This document shows positions 1-6,643 of a stretch of 7,093 nucleotides of DNA, one piece after another (the first letter of the stretch is position 1; the number at the start of each line of letters is the position of its first letter). Made by a program: the position numbers and the translations under genes. Below the pieces are notes generated by a model. It ran no database searches. It was given only the letters and a program-made list of their open reading frames with translations, and was not told the origin of the DNA. Where the stretch lies: the NCBI GenBank assembly GCA_031290325.1, contig JAITNU010000094.1, positions 1-7,093 of the forward strand, given 5' to 3'. The stretch is from Treponema sp. GTDB lineage: Bacteria > Spirochaetota > Spirochaetia > Treponematales > Breznakiellaceae.

Positions 1-1391
1 GTATCCCCTGCATGACCTTTAACCCATTTCCAGGTAATAGGAAACGCCGTCGCCAGGGCGTCCAAACGTACCCATAGTTCCTTGTTTTTCACCGGCTGTT
101 TACCAGTAGTCATCCAGGCTTTTTTCTTCCAGGCATGTATCCAGATACTGATCCCCTTTTGCACATATTGAGAATCAGTATAAACCGTTATATTACTGGG
201 GGATAGCCTTAACCCGGCTAAGGTCTCCAGGGCGGCAATAACCGCCTGTAATTCCATGCGGTTATTGGTAGTGTACTTTTCAGCGCCCCATTTTTCAATA
301 ATGATAGCAGGCTTATCCTGAGGATCTTTATCTTCGATGATCACGTAGGCCCAGCCCCCTGGCCCCGGATTACCCCCACAACCACCGTCAGTGTATATCC
401 TTATGTCCCCTGTTTCAGGTCTCTGTACATGGGGCGTGGCCATATCCTGAACCGTCTCATGATCCTTAAAAATATGCGCTTTAAAGAATAAACCTGTTGG
501 GGTTATTGCCAGGCCCCCGGCGGCGGTTTCCTTCAGGCTCCCCGGCATGATATCCCCAATCTGTTTCATGGCAGAGACCACCTCATCAAAGGGTATCACG
601 CTCTGAATGCCCGCCAGGATCAAATCAACCGCAAGCACCGCGTTTATCGCTACAAAGGCATTCCGCTTGACACAGGGCACCTCCACCAGCCCGGCCACCG
701 GATCACAGGCGAGACCCAGGGAATTTTTGAGGGAAAGGGCTGCTGCGGAAAAGCAGTCCCCCAGGCTTAACCCTTCCAGGTACCCCAGGGCAGAAGCCGC
801 CATGGCCCCGGCAGCGCCACATTCCGCCTGACAGCCCCCCTCAGAACCGGCCAGGGTTGCCCGCTGGGCGATGAGTACCCCTGCGAGGCTGGCGATTAAG
901 AAGGCGCCGCGTACCGGAGCGGGGAAAGGTGGCGAAGGAGAGGGAGGGAGGGGAAGTAAGGAGGGAGTGTTTGAAGGTGTTTCCTGTGCCGCACTGTCCC
1001 ACCAGGCCCAAATGGTCCCTGGTACGATGCCGCTGGAGCCGGCAGTGGGGAAGGAAACGATCTTGCCACCGCAGGCGTTCACCTCGTTGATGGACAGGGA
1101 ATATGCAATGATCCGGCGGCAGAAGGGATCCTGTATGAGTCCCCGGTCTGAGGCGGCAAAAGACACTGCCCCGCCCCTGGTAAGACCGGAACGGGAATGT
1201 TGCGGGGTTTCAAGCCCCTTAATGAGGGAGCTTCTGGTAACGGCGATGCGCCGGTCCAGCTCGGTAAGGATATGCGCTTCAGAAGTCCCGGAAATGAAGG
1301 CTTCCCGTTTAACCGCATAATCCTCGGCAGTAATGTGTTCAGCTTGAAGTATGCCCTCAAGTTCAGAAAATGTGTGAAACCTGAATTTCAT
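1..1391 (-). CDS. sdaAA-rnhA: L-serine dehydratase alpha chain fused in frame to ribonuclease HI (3' end outside window)
   Basis: The frame is open from the ATG at 1391 to the window edge, 463 codons, with no stop. Residues 1-300 are the serine dehydratase alpha domain, which binds the [4Fe-4S] cluster and deaminates L-serine to pyruvate: FPTAGSSGIVPG, GSEGGCQAE (Cys187), CDPVAGLVEVPC (Cys229 and Cys240) and GGLAITPTG are all present. The last motif normally lies about 20 residues from the protein end. After a linker of about 30 residues, residues 330-463 are RNase HI, which cuts the RNA strand of RNA-DNA hybrids: YTDGGCGGNPGPGG (Asp335), NNRMEL (Glu380), YTDSQYV (Asp406) and WVKGHAG (His460). 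The last catalytic Asp lies beyond the edge. ATGA joins this start to the sdaAB stop, with GAGG 4 bases before the ATG. A proline-rich insert occupies about residues 131-160. An internal ATG at 443, just before the RNase domain, could also give a separate RNase HI, but its ribosome binding site is poor. Confidence 0.88.
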   Translation of the reverse strand, partial: MKFRFHTFSELEGILQAEHITAEDYAVKREAFISGTSEAHILTELDRRIAVTRSSLIKGLETPQHSRSGLTRGGAVSFAASDRGLIQDPFCRRIIAYSLSINEVNACGGKIVSFPTAGSSGIVPGTIWAWWDSAAQETPSNTPSLLPLPPSPSPPFPAPVRGAFLIASLAGVLIAQRATLAGSEGGCQAECGAAGAMAASALGYLEGLSLGDCFSAAALSLKNSLGLACDPVAGLVEVPCVKRNAFVAINAVLAVDLILAGIQSVIPFDEVVSAMKQIGDIMPGSLKETAAGGLAITPTGLFFKAHIFKDHETVQDMATPHVQRPETGDIRIYTDGGCGGNPGPGGWAYVIIEDKDPQDKPAIIIEKWGAEKYTTNNRMELQAVIAALETLAGLRLSPSNITVYTDSQYVQKGISIWIHAWKKKAWMTTGKQPVKNKELWVRLDALATAFPITWKWVKGHAGD

Positions 1392-2146
1392 AGCGCCTCT
1401 CTGGTAAGACCTTCTAAGGCCGGAACCTGTATGACCTGGTAGATCGGGGGCAAGCCCTGGATCTCTTTGACGACTGAAGGGGGGATGGGACCGTCGGTTT
1501 CAACCACCAAAAGGGCCTCATCCCCCTTTTCCTTGCGGTGACTGGAGGTGGCGGCGATATTGATGTGCCCGGCGGCGAGTAACCGGGACACTTCTGCGAT
1601 AACCCCAATCTCATCATGGTGTGAAACCAGGATAGCCTCCAGTTCTCCTGAAAGATCTACCTGATATCCGTTGATTTCATCAAGACGGATGGACCCGCCG
1701 CCAATGCTGGAGGCCCGGATGACCAGGTGCTGCGGTCGCGGACTTTGTCCCGCCATAAGCTCTGCCCCCCCGGAAGACTCACCGAAAAGTTCAAGGATAA
1801 GGCTATTCGGATGCCAGGATGGGGGTAATACGGGAACCGCCTCAATAAGCACGGAAAAGCCCTTTCCTGCGGCCTGCAATGTGCTGAGGAGCGTCTGTCC
1901 CTGGAAAAGCCGTTCATCCTCAGGAGGAATACCCAGAAGCCCGGCGCTCACCGCATCCCCTGAACCGTGGCCTTTCCAGGTAGCGGCCAGGGAACCGTAA
2001 AAGCGAATCAGGGCCTTTTGCGGGGCGGAACCGAACATCTTCCGGGTTAAAAAGGCTATCCGGGCGACCCCGGCAGTATGAGAACTGGAAGGCCCTATCA
2101 TCACGGGGCCGAATATCTCAAATAAGGAAACCTGTTCTTTAGGCAT
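1388..2146 (-). CDS. sdaAB: L-serine dehydratase, iron-sulfur-dependent, beta chain
   Basis: 252 residues, about 20-30 longer than typical beta chains. This is the small subunit of the two-chain anaerobic L-serine dehydratase (L-serine to pyruvate plus ammonia, cytoplasmic). Residues 6-155 are the beta domain, with GPSSSHTAG at 18-26, GSLAATWKGHGS at 51-62, a WHPN motif at 111-114 and SIGGGSI at 147-153. Residues 172-242 are an ACT domain (HHDEIGVIAEVSRLLAAGHI), the amino-acid-binding fold seen in this chain. The ATG at 2146 is supported by GGAG five bases upstream. The gene is first in the operon, and its TGA overlaps the ATG of the alpha chain as ATGA, so the two are probably translationally coupled and made in equal amounts. 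Recognition is confident from the family motifs; no sequence search was done. Confidence 0.93.
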   Translation of the reverse strand: MPKEQVSLFEIFGPVMIGPSSSHTAGVARIAFLTRKMFGSAPQKALIRFYGSLAATWKGHGSGDAVSAGLLGIPPEDERLFQGQTLLSTLQAAGKGFSVLIEAVPVLPPSWHPNSLILELFGESSGGAELMAGQSPRPQHLVIRASSIGGGSIRLDEINGYQVDLSGELEAILVSHHDEIGVIAEVSRLLAAGHINIAATSSHRKEKGDEALLVVETDGPIPPSVVKEIQGLPPIYQVIQVPALEGLTREAL

Positions 2147-2178
2147 AAGGACTCCGTTCTATGATGCTCTTTCAAATT

Positions 2179-2184
2179 ATTATA
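2179..2184 (-). promoter_or_regulatory. Candidate -10 box for sdaAB
   Basis: On the minus strand this hexamer reads TATAAT, a perfect sigma-70 -10 box, 33 bases before the sdaAB start codon. The region 16-18 bases further upstream is GC-rich and holds no good -35 hexamer, so the promoter is either activator-dependent or this is chance in an AT-rich intergenic stretch. Confidence 0.4.
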
Positions 2185-2237
2185 ACCTATTTTTACCCTT
2201 GCCGCTGCCGCTTCGATTTAGTATTTTATAAGAAAAG

Positions 2238-2253
2238 CCCCATAACGATGGGG
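2238..2253. other. Short perfect hairpin between sdaAB and groEL
   Basis: CCCCAT, loop AACG, ATGGGG: a 6-bp perfect stem, about 70 bases before the groEL start and 85 bases before the sdaAB start. On the minus strand it is followed by CTTTTCTT, giving a weak terminator-like look, which could block antisense transcription running from groEL into sdaAB. It could equally be an operator or part of the groEL leader. The standard heat-shock CIRCE palindrome (TTAGCACTC, nine-base gap, GAGTGCTAA) is absent. Confidence 0.45.
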
Positions 2254-2325
2254 TATCCATTTCATATTACACCGGTTCATTATATATGATTAAAAGGCCG
2301 GTTATAAAAGAGGAGAAAGAGAAAA

Positions 2326-3969
2326 ATGGCAAAACAGTTGTTGTTCAACGAAGATGCCCGCCGCAGGCTGCTTGCGGGGGTTGAGCAGATTTCCAAGGCC
2401 GTTAAGGTAACCCTGGGGCCTAAGGGACGGAATGTCCTTTTGGATAAGAAATTCGGAGCCCCGACCGTTACCAAAGACGGCGTTTCCGTCGCAAAAGAAG
2501 TGGAACTCGAAGACCCCTACGAGAACATGGGAGCCCAGCTTCTGAAAGAAGTGGCCACCAAAACCAATGACGTGGCAGGGGATGGTACCACCACCGCCAC
2601 GGTTCTGGCCTATTCCCTGATTAAGGAAGGGCTGAAATCCGTGGCCGCTGGCATGACCCCCATTGAACTCAAACGGGGTATCGACAAGGCGGTGGCAATC
2701 GCGGTAGAGGAAATCAAGAAAAATTCCAAGGAAATCAAGGACAAGGAAGAAATCTCCCATGTCGCGTCGGTTTCCGCGAATAATGACAGCGAAATCGGTA
2801 ATACCATCGCCGATGCCATGGAAAAGGTGGGGAAAGACGGGGTCATCACCGTGGAAGAGTCCAAAACCATGGATACCACGATTGAATTCGTCGAAGGTAT
2901 GCAGTTTGACCGGGGCTATATCTCCGCTTACTTTGTTACCGACCGGGATACCATGTCTACTGTATATGAGGATGTCTATATTCTCATCCATGACAAGAAA
3001 ATCTCTTCCATGAAGGATATGCTTCCCCTGCTGGAGAAAGTCGCCCAGAGCGGCAAGCCCCTGCTCATCATTGCCGAAGATGTGGACGGCGAGGCCCTCT
3101 CCACCCTGGTGCTGAACAGCCTCCGGGGGACCCTGCACACCGTCGCGGTCAAGGCTCCGGGCTTTGGGGATCGCCGCAAGGCCATGCTGGAAGATATCGC
3201 GATTCTGACCGGTGGTGATGTCATCACCGAAGAACTGGGTCTCAAACTTGAGAACACCGATATCAGCCAGCTCGGTAAGGCAAAGACCGTTAAGATCGAC
3301 AAGGATAACACCACTATCATCAACGGTGCCGGGAAAGAGAAGGATATCAAGGACCGGATTGCCCAGATCAAGGCCCAGATCGAGGATACCACCTCTGAGT
3401 ACGACCGGGAGAAGCTCCAGGAACGCCTGGCCAAGCTCGCCGGCGGTGTGGCGGTTATCAATGTCGGGGCAGCCACCGAAGTGGAACTGAAAGAGAAGAA
3501 GCACCGGGTTGAGGACGCCCTCTCCGCTACCCGTGCCGCTATTGAAGAAGGGATCGTTCCCGGTGGTGAAATCGCCCTGATTCAGGCGGCTATCGCTCTG
3601 GAGAAGGCCGATACCGCAGGTCTCACTGACGACGAAAAGGTAGGCTTCAAGATCGTCAAGCGCGCCCTGGAAGAACCTATCCGCCAGATCGCGGAAAACG
3701 CCGGTCTCGACGGTGCGGTTATCGCCGACAAAGCCAAGAGCGAAAAGAAGGGTATCGGCTTTGACGCTGCCAGGCTGGAATGGGTTGACATGGTGAAGGC
3801 CGGTATCATCGACCCCGCGAAGGTAACCCGTTCTGCCCTGCAGAACGCCGCGTCCATCGCCAGCCTCCTCCTTACCACTGAATGTGCCATTACGGACATT
3901 CCTGAGAATAAGGACACGCCCCCCATGCCCGGTGGCGGTATGGGTGGCATGGGCGGTATGGATTACTAA
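2326..3969 (+). CDS. groEL: Chaperonin GroEL (Hsp60)
   Basis: 547 residues, the normal full length for a bacterial GroEL, the cytosolic double-ring ATP-driven folding chamber. The sequence shows VTLGPKGRNV (28-37), the nucleotide-binding GDGTTT (85-90, Asp86 matching the conserved Asp87 of E. coli), the apical-domain APGFGDRRKAMLEDIA, HRVEDALSATRA with the Asp needed for ATP hydrolysis, and the Gly-Met-rich tail MPGGGMGGMGGM followed by DY. The usual GGGVAL is GGEIAL here. AGAGGAG ends 10 bases before the ATG, which fixes the start. No groES precedes it, so the co-chaperonin must be encoded elsewhere or be divergent. The gene stands alone between a divergent serine dehydratase operon and a tRNA, and no CIRCE box is seen upstream. 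Codon use is GC-rich at third positions, typical of a highly expressed gene here. Confidence 0.98.
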   Translation: MAKQLLFNEDARRRLLAGVEQISKAVKVTLGPKGRNVLLDKKFGAPTVTKDGVSVAKEVELEDPYENMGAQLLKEVATKTNDVAGDGTTTATVLAYSLIKEGLKSVAAGMTPIELKRGIDKAVAIAVEEIKKNSKEIKDKEEISHVASVSANNDSEIGNTIADAMEKVGKDGVITVEESKTMDTTIEFVEGMQFDRGYISAYFVTDRDTMSTVYEDVYILIHDKKISSMKDMLPLLEKVAQSGKPLLIIAEDVDGEALSTLVLNSLRGTLHTVAVKAPGFGDRRKAMLEDIAILTGGDVITEELGLKLENTDISQLGKAKTVKIDKDNTTIINGAGKEKDIKDRIAQIKAQIEDTTSEYDREKLQERLAKLAGGVAVINVGAATEVELKEKKHRVEDALSATRAAIEEGIVPGGEIALIQAAIALEKADTAGLTDDEKVGFKIVKRALEEPIRQIAENAGLDGAVIADKAKSEKKGIGFDAARLEWVDMVKAGIIDPAKVTRSALQNAASIASLLLTTECAITDIPENKDTPPMPGGGMGGMGGMDY

Positions 3970-4002
3970 TCCTAAAGCCCTGTTGATTTAGTACCTTGTT
4001 AT

Positions 4003-4030
4003 GTGGTTCGTCAGGCAACTGGCGAACCAT
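4003..4030 (+). other. GNRA-capped hairpin after groEL
   Basis: A 10-bp stem (4005-4014 with 4019-4028, one T-G pair) closed by the stable loop GCAA, extended outward by T4004-A4029 and a G-T wobble. It starts 33 bases after the groEL stop. No T-run follows, so alone it is not a standard intrinsic terminator. It may protect the 3' end of the groEL mRNA from exonucleases, with termination at the T-tailed hairpin just downstream. Confidence 0.6.
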
Positions 4031-4035
4031 AGTAC

Positions 4036-4064
4036 TTGACAAATCAAACCATTACCAGTAAAAT
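4036..4064 (+). promoter_or_regulatory. Promoter of tRNA-Leu
   Basis: TTGACA (4036-4041), 17-base spacer, TAAAAT (4059-4064): perfect -35 box, ideal spacing and five of six matches at -10. Transcription should begin near 4071, about ten bases before the mature tRNA. A strong promoter of this type suits a stable RNA gene. The -10 box lies inside the loop of the inverted repeat at 4046-4079. Confidence 0.8.
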
Positions 4065-4081
4065 ACTAGGTAATGGTTTTT
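4046..4081 (+). terminator. Intrinsic terminator of groEL, overlapping the tRNA promoter
   Basis: AAACCATTACC (4046-4056) pairs perfectly with GGTAATGGTTT (4069-4079), and the right arm runs into TTTTT ending at 4081, one base before the tRNA. Inside the loop, AGTA and TACT can add four more pairs. The 11-bp stem plus T-run fits a rho-independent terminator for groEL. It is moderately AT-rich, so strength is uncertain. The same bases serve as spacer, -10 box and start site of the tRNA promoter. Confidence 0.65.
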
Positions 4082-4164
4082 GCCGAGGTGGTGGAATGGT
4101 AGACACCGGAGACTTAAAATCTCCTCCCTGCAAGGGGGTACGAGTTCAAATCTCGTTCTCGGCA
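4082..4164 (+). tRNA. tRNA-Leu(UAA)
   Basis: Complete cloverleaf of 83 bases. The acceptor stem is GCCGAGG (4082-4088) with TCTCGGC (4157-4163) and discriminator A4164. The anticodon stem GGAGA/TCTCC closes the loop CTTAAAA, giving anticodon UAA, which reads leucine UUA and UUG codons. A long variable arm (about 4125-4139, CCCT paired with AGGG) is the class II hallmark of leucine tRNAs. The T arm is ACGAG, TTCAAAT, CTCGT. CCA is not encoded (TCT follows), so it is added by nucleotidyltransferase. No copy of the tRNA 3' end is seen elsewhere in the window, so there is no evidence that it served as an attachment site for the AT-rich segment that follows. Confidence 0.96.
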
Positions 4165-4265
4165 TCTTTGTACCGTTTTTTGTCCTTTTCGGAGCAGAGG
4201 CCCCTGCGAACTAAGCCCAGGTTCCCGTAAAAAAAAGAAAAAATCATAAAAAATAAGAAAATTGT

Positions 4266-4294
4266 TTGACGAACAAAGTGTTTTATGAGACAAT
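4266..4294 (+). promoter_or_regulatory. Promoter of the receptor-relic / ModE-like operon
   Basis: TTGACG (4266-4271), 17-base spacer, GACAAT (4289-4294). A small dyad TTGTT, five bases, AACAA (4263-4277) covers the -35 box and could be an operator. The stretch 4165-4262 between the tRNA and this promoter holds only a T-run after the tRNA (4171-4178, possibly its terminator) and A-rich sequence with no gene. Confidence 0.55.
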
Positions 4295-4329
4295 ACGATT
4301 AGTAGGGAAATTTGAGATAAGGAGGCGGT

Positions 4330-4870
4330 ATGCCCAGCAAGAAGAAAGAAGAAAGTTTTTACTCTGCAAGTCTACAGGTTTTCTAGGAAAACAGTCTATC
4401 TTTCGCTTTTTGCGTTGAGCAATCAGCATATTTGCTCCTCAGTAAGAAATAAATATTTACTATGTAATAAAAATGATTATTTCAGCATGGGCCTTGCCTT
4501 CTCGCTTAATGAATACAAGATATACCACAGCGAAAATGACATTACAGCAATCGCTTACTACCCTGAAATCACGTTTAATAGCTATATGGTGGTGCACCCC
4601 ATCAAAGCAATAGCAATCATTCCCCGCTTTGAATACTTAGGTTCCCGCTATGCCAACACCGAAGCCAGCGCCGTCCTTGAGGGCTATTCACTCGTTCACT
4701 TAAAAGTTTCTGCCGACATCGGCAAATATATTTCAGTATCAGCGGGTATCGAAAATATACTTGACACGCTCTACGAAATAAAACAATACTTTCCAATGGA
4801 GGGAGGTCATTTACTATTTCGCTGGAGACGAAATATTAAACAATTAATAATGAGGGATAAAGATGTTTGA
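4330..4870 (+). pseudogene. TonB-dependent outer-membrane receptor, remnant
   Basis: AAGGAGG (4319-4325) and ATG at 4330 form a strong start, but that frame stops after 18 codons (TAG at 4384). A second frame, open from 4316 to 4870, carries RFSRKTVYLSLFALS, a basic plus hydrophobic stretch like a signal peptide, and then directly the final strands of a TonB-receptor barrel: PRFEYLGSRYANTE, LEGYSLVHLKVSADI, VSAGIENILDTLYEI. The last resembles the family's AGIxNLfDxxY motif near the C-terminus. Intact receptors are about 600-800 residues with a plug domain and 22 strands; here about 130 barrel residues remain, so the plug and most of the barrel are missing. A TTG at 4415 could formally start a 151-residue product, with no function expected. 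The frame ends inside the next gene, an 8-base overlap (ATGTTTGA), suggesting that the two were an operon. The substrate cannot be told. Confidence 0.75.
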
Positions 4871-5642
4871 AGGGGAAATGTTGGTAGCGGATGAGCAGGA
4901 AGCAGAAATAAAATTATTTCCGGTCATTAAGGTTTTATTGATAAATAATAACAGTATTGAAACGAAAAAGGGCGAACTGGTTAAACCTTTTTGCGGGCCG
5001 GGTATGGTGAAACTGTTACAGGCAATCGGTGAAACAGGCAATGTGAAGGAAGCCTGTAAAAAAGCAGGTGTCTGTTATAATAAAGCGTGGAAACTGCTTA
5101 ACCGCTTTGAAGAATGGGCAGGATATAAAATAACGTACCGTCAACGCGGTGGTACGAATGGCGGAGGTATAACAAGACTCACTGAGGAAGGTGTGGCCTT
5201 TCTTATGAAGCATCAGGAATTTCAGGAAAATTGCACCCACTCGGTTCATGAAATATTTGTTAAATATTTTGGGGACACCTTGCTTTCTGATAAATCTTCA
5301 ATGGTACAACATGATTTTCCACAAGACGCATACAAGCAAGTCGCTTCTGTTCAAGAAAAACCACCTTCAAAAACCAGCACTTTTTATAAAATGGCGCGAG
5401 TCAATGTTTCTGATTTTATCAATGATTGCTGTATCCGCGATGCTACCGCCCTTTGCCGCATCAAAGAATTATTCAATGCCTTTCAAAACTGGTGCGCCGT
5501 GAATAACAAACACCCTGCCGGCCGCCATGTCTTCAACGCCTGTCTTGCCGACTTGGGTATAAGTCAAATCCACACGGTACATGCGCGGCTTTGGGCGGGG
5601 ATTGCAATAAGAGGAGCAGGGACGTGCTGGGTACCCAATTAG
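4863..5642 (+). CDS. ModE-type winged-helix DNA-binding protein with a phage-primase-like C-terminal domain
   Basis: 259 residues, start ATG at 4863 with GAGGG six bases upstream. Residues 45-116 match the winged-helix domain of the molybdate regulator ModE: GPGMVKLLQAIGETGNV, AGVCYNKAWKLLNRFE and the wing RGGTNGGGITRLTEEG. The ModE effector domains (Mop/TOBE repeats) that bind molybdate are absent, so the ligand is unknown. A linker (about 118-172) leads to residues 175-250 (VSDFINDCC, LFNAFQNWCAVNNKHP, VFNACLADLGI, LWAGIAI), which resemble the small C-terminal domain following the helicase in D5/P4-type phage primases, also a nucleic-acid-binding fold. That second assignment is from pattern only. 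The gene overlaps the receptor relic upstream and ends in TAG overlapping the uxuA stop on the other strand. The last residues (GAGTCWVPN) may come from foreign flanking sequence. Codon use is AT-richer than groEL or sdaAB. Likely role: local transcription regulator. Confidence 0.72.
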   Translation: MFEGEMLVADEQEAEIKLFPVIKVLLINNNSIETKKGELVKPFCGPGMVKLLQAIGETGNVKEACKKAGVCYNKAWKLLNRFEEWAGYKITYRQRGGTNGGGITRLTEEGVAFLMKHQEFQENCTHSVHEIFVKYFGDTLLSDKSSMVQHDFPQDAYKQVASVQEKPPSKTSTFYKMARVNVSDFINDCCIRDATALCRIKELFNAFQNWCAVNNKHPAGRHVFNACLADLGISQIHTVHARLWAGIAIRGAGTCWVPN

Positions 5643-6527
5643 CGATGTCCCTTGTCAATCGCTTCCCAGAGACCGTTGAGGTACCCCATAGCCCGGTCAT
5701 AGAGACCGTAGCCCGGCATGCAGACTTCTCCCCACACCGTACGCCCGTGATCAGGGCGTATCGGTCCGTCAAATCCGATGTCGTACAGCGCCTTCATGAT
5801 AGCATACATGTCGAGAGACCCGTCGCCTGAAAGATGGGCGGCTTCCTCAAAATCAACCTCATCAAGGCTGTTGTAGCGGAGGTTCCGCACATGGGTGGAT
5901 GCGTCCCTTGAGGGCAGCGATGATGCCGGGAAGGTCGTTCCTGGGATTGGTTCCCAGGCTCCCCGTGCAGAGGGTAACACCGTTCAGGGGATTATCCACG
6001 GCGCGCATCAGGCGGAGGATGTTCTCCTTGTTGTTGATGATCCGGGTAAGTCCAAACACCGGCCACGCCGGATCGTCAGGATGTATGGCCATCTGAATTC
6101 CGTATTTTTCACACACCGGTATGATCTTTTTAAGAAAATACGTGAGGTTCGCAAAGAGTTTTTCCTCATCAACCTCTTTGTACATGGCAAACAGTTCCGC
6201 CAGATGGGCGAGCCCTTCCGGTTCCAGCCCACCATAGCCCTGCCTGCCCCAGGCGCTCCAGGGTGGTAACGTAGTTGTCGATATAGGTTTCCCATTCGGG
6301 GGCACCTGTCTTGATCGCGTCGTGGATATTCACGCTCTCAATCCCCGCGATGTGTTGCGGCCTCGACCTCTGCCTTTAACGCGGTGATTTCCGCGGTCTC
6401 CCATACCCTCGCCGGGCAATTTCCCATACAGCGTGGTAATCACGCCTGTTACCCCCGGCACTTGCCGGATCTGTTCGAGGGTAACCGAATCAAAGTCTTT
6501 TCCAAACCAGCGCATGGTCATCTGCAT
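5639..6527 (-). pseudogene. uxuA: Mannonate dehydratase, broken by frameshifts and a central deletion
   Basis: The gene product would convert D-mannonate to 2-keto-3-deoxygluconate in glucuronate catabolism. Start ATG at 6527 with GGAG eight bases upstream. Pieces in order: MRWFGKDFDSVTLEQIRQV to GKLPGE in one frame; VWETAEITALKAEVEAA after an extra G near 6406-6408; IAGIESVNIHDAIKTGAPE to TTLERLGQAG in a third; then, after a jump near 6240, LEPEGLAHLAELF, EKYGIQMAIHPDDP, LCTGSLGTN to GRIH; then a shift near 5912 to HVRNLRYNSLDEVDF, GSLDMY, IRPDHGRTVWGE, PGYGLYDRAMGYLNGLWEA and TAA at 5641-5639. About 60 codons are lost between LGQAG and LEPEG, including the usual CYNFMPVxDWTRT motif. With four breaks no functional enzyme is expected. 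The intact promoter and ribosome site suggest recent inactivation, though sequencing error could explain single shifts, not the deletion. Confidence 0.88.
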
Positions 6528-6643
6528 TTTCTGACTCCTATCCAAGATTAACAAGGAAGCACTTTGCGGACCACCCCATCCATACAATTTTGGGACCTCG
6601 AAAAATTTTGGTTCAGTCTTTAAAGTGCCTTTTTATCACTGAC

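Noticed and set aside
607..1320. Plus-strand open frames across the serine dehydratase alpha gene
   Set aside because: They lie opposite conserved dehydratase coding sequence, have no ribosome sites and show no recognisable domain.
2160..2325. CIRCE heat-shock operator before groEL
   Set aside because: No TTAGCACTC or GAGTGCTAA half-site, even with mismatches, was found.
2302..3504. 400-codon open frame on the minus strand opposite groEL
   Set aside because: It is a mirror of groEL codon structure; the translation is a His/Gly/Phe-rich string with no family features, while groEL itself is unmistakable.
4036..4230. 64-codon frame spanning tRNA-Leu
   Set aside because: It begins in the promoter -35 box and runs through the tRNA; the tRNA cloverleaf explains the sequence.
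4165..4230. Phage or island attachment site at the tRNA 3' end
   Set aside because: No second copy of the tRNA 3' segment and no integrase gene appear in the window.
5895..6269. Plus-strand frames over the uxuA relic
   Set aside because: They have no family features; the minus-strand fragments carry the mannonate dehydratase motifs.
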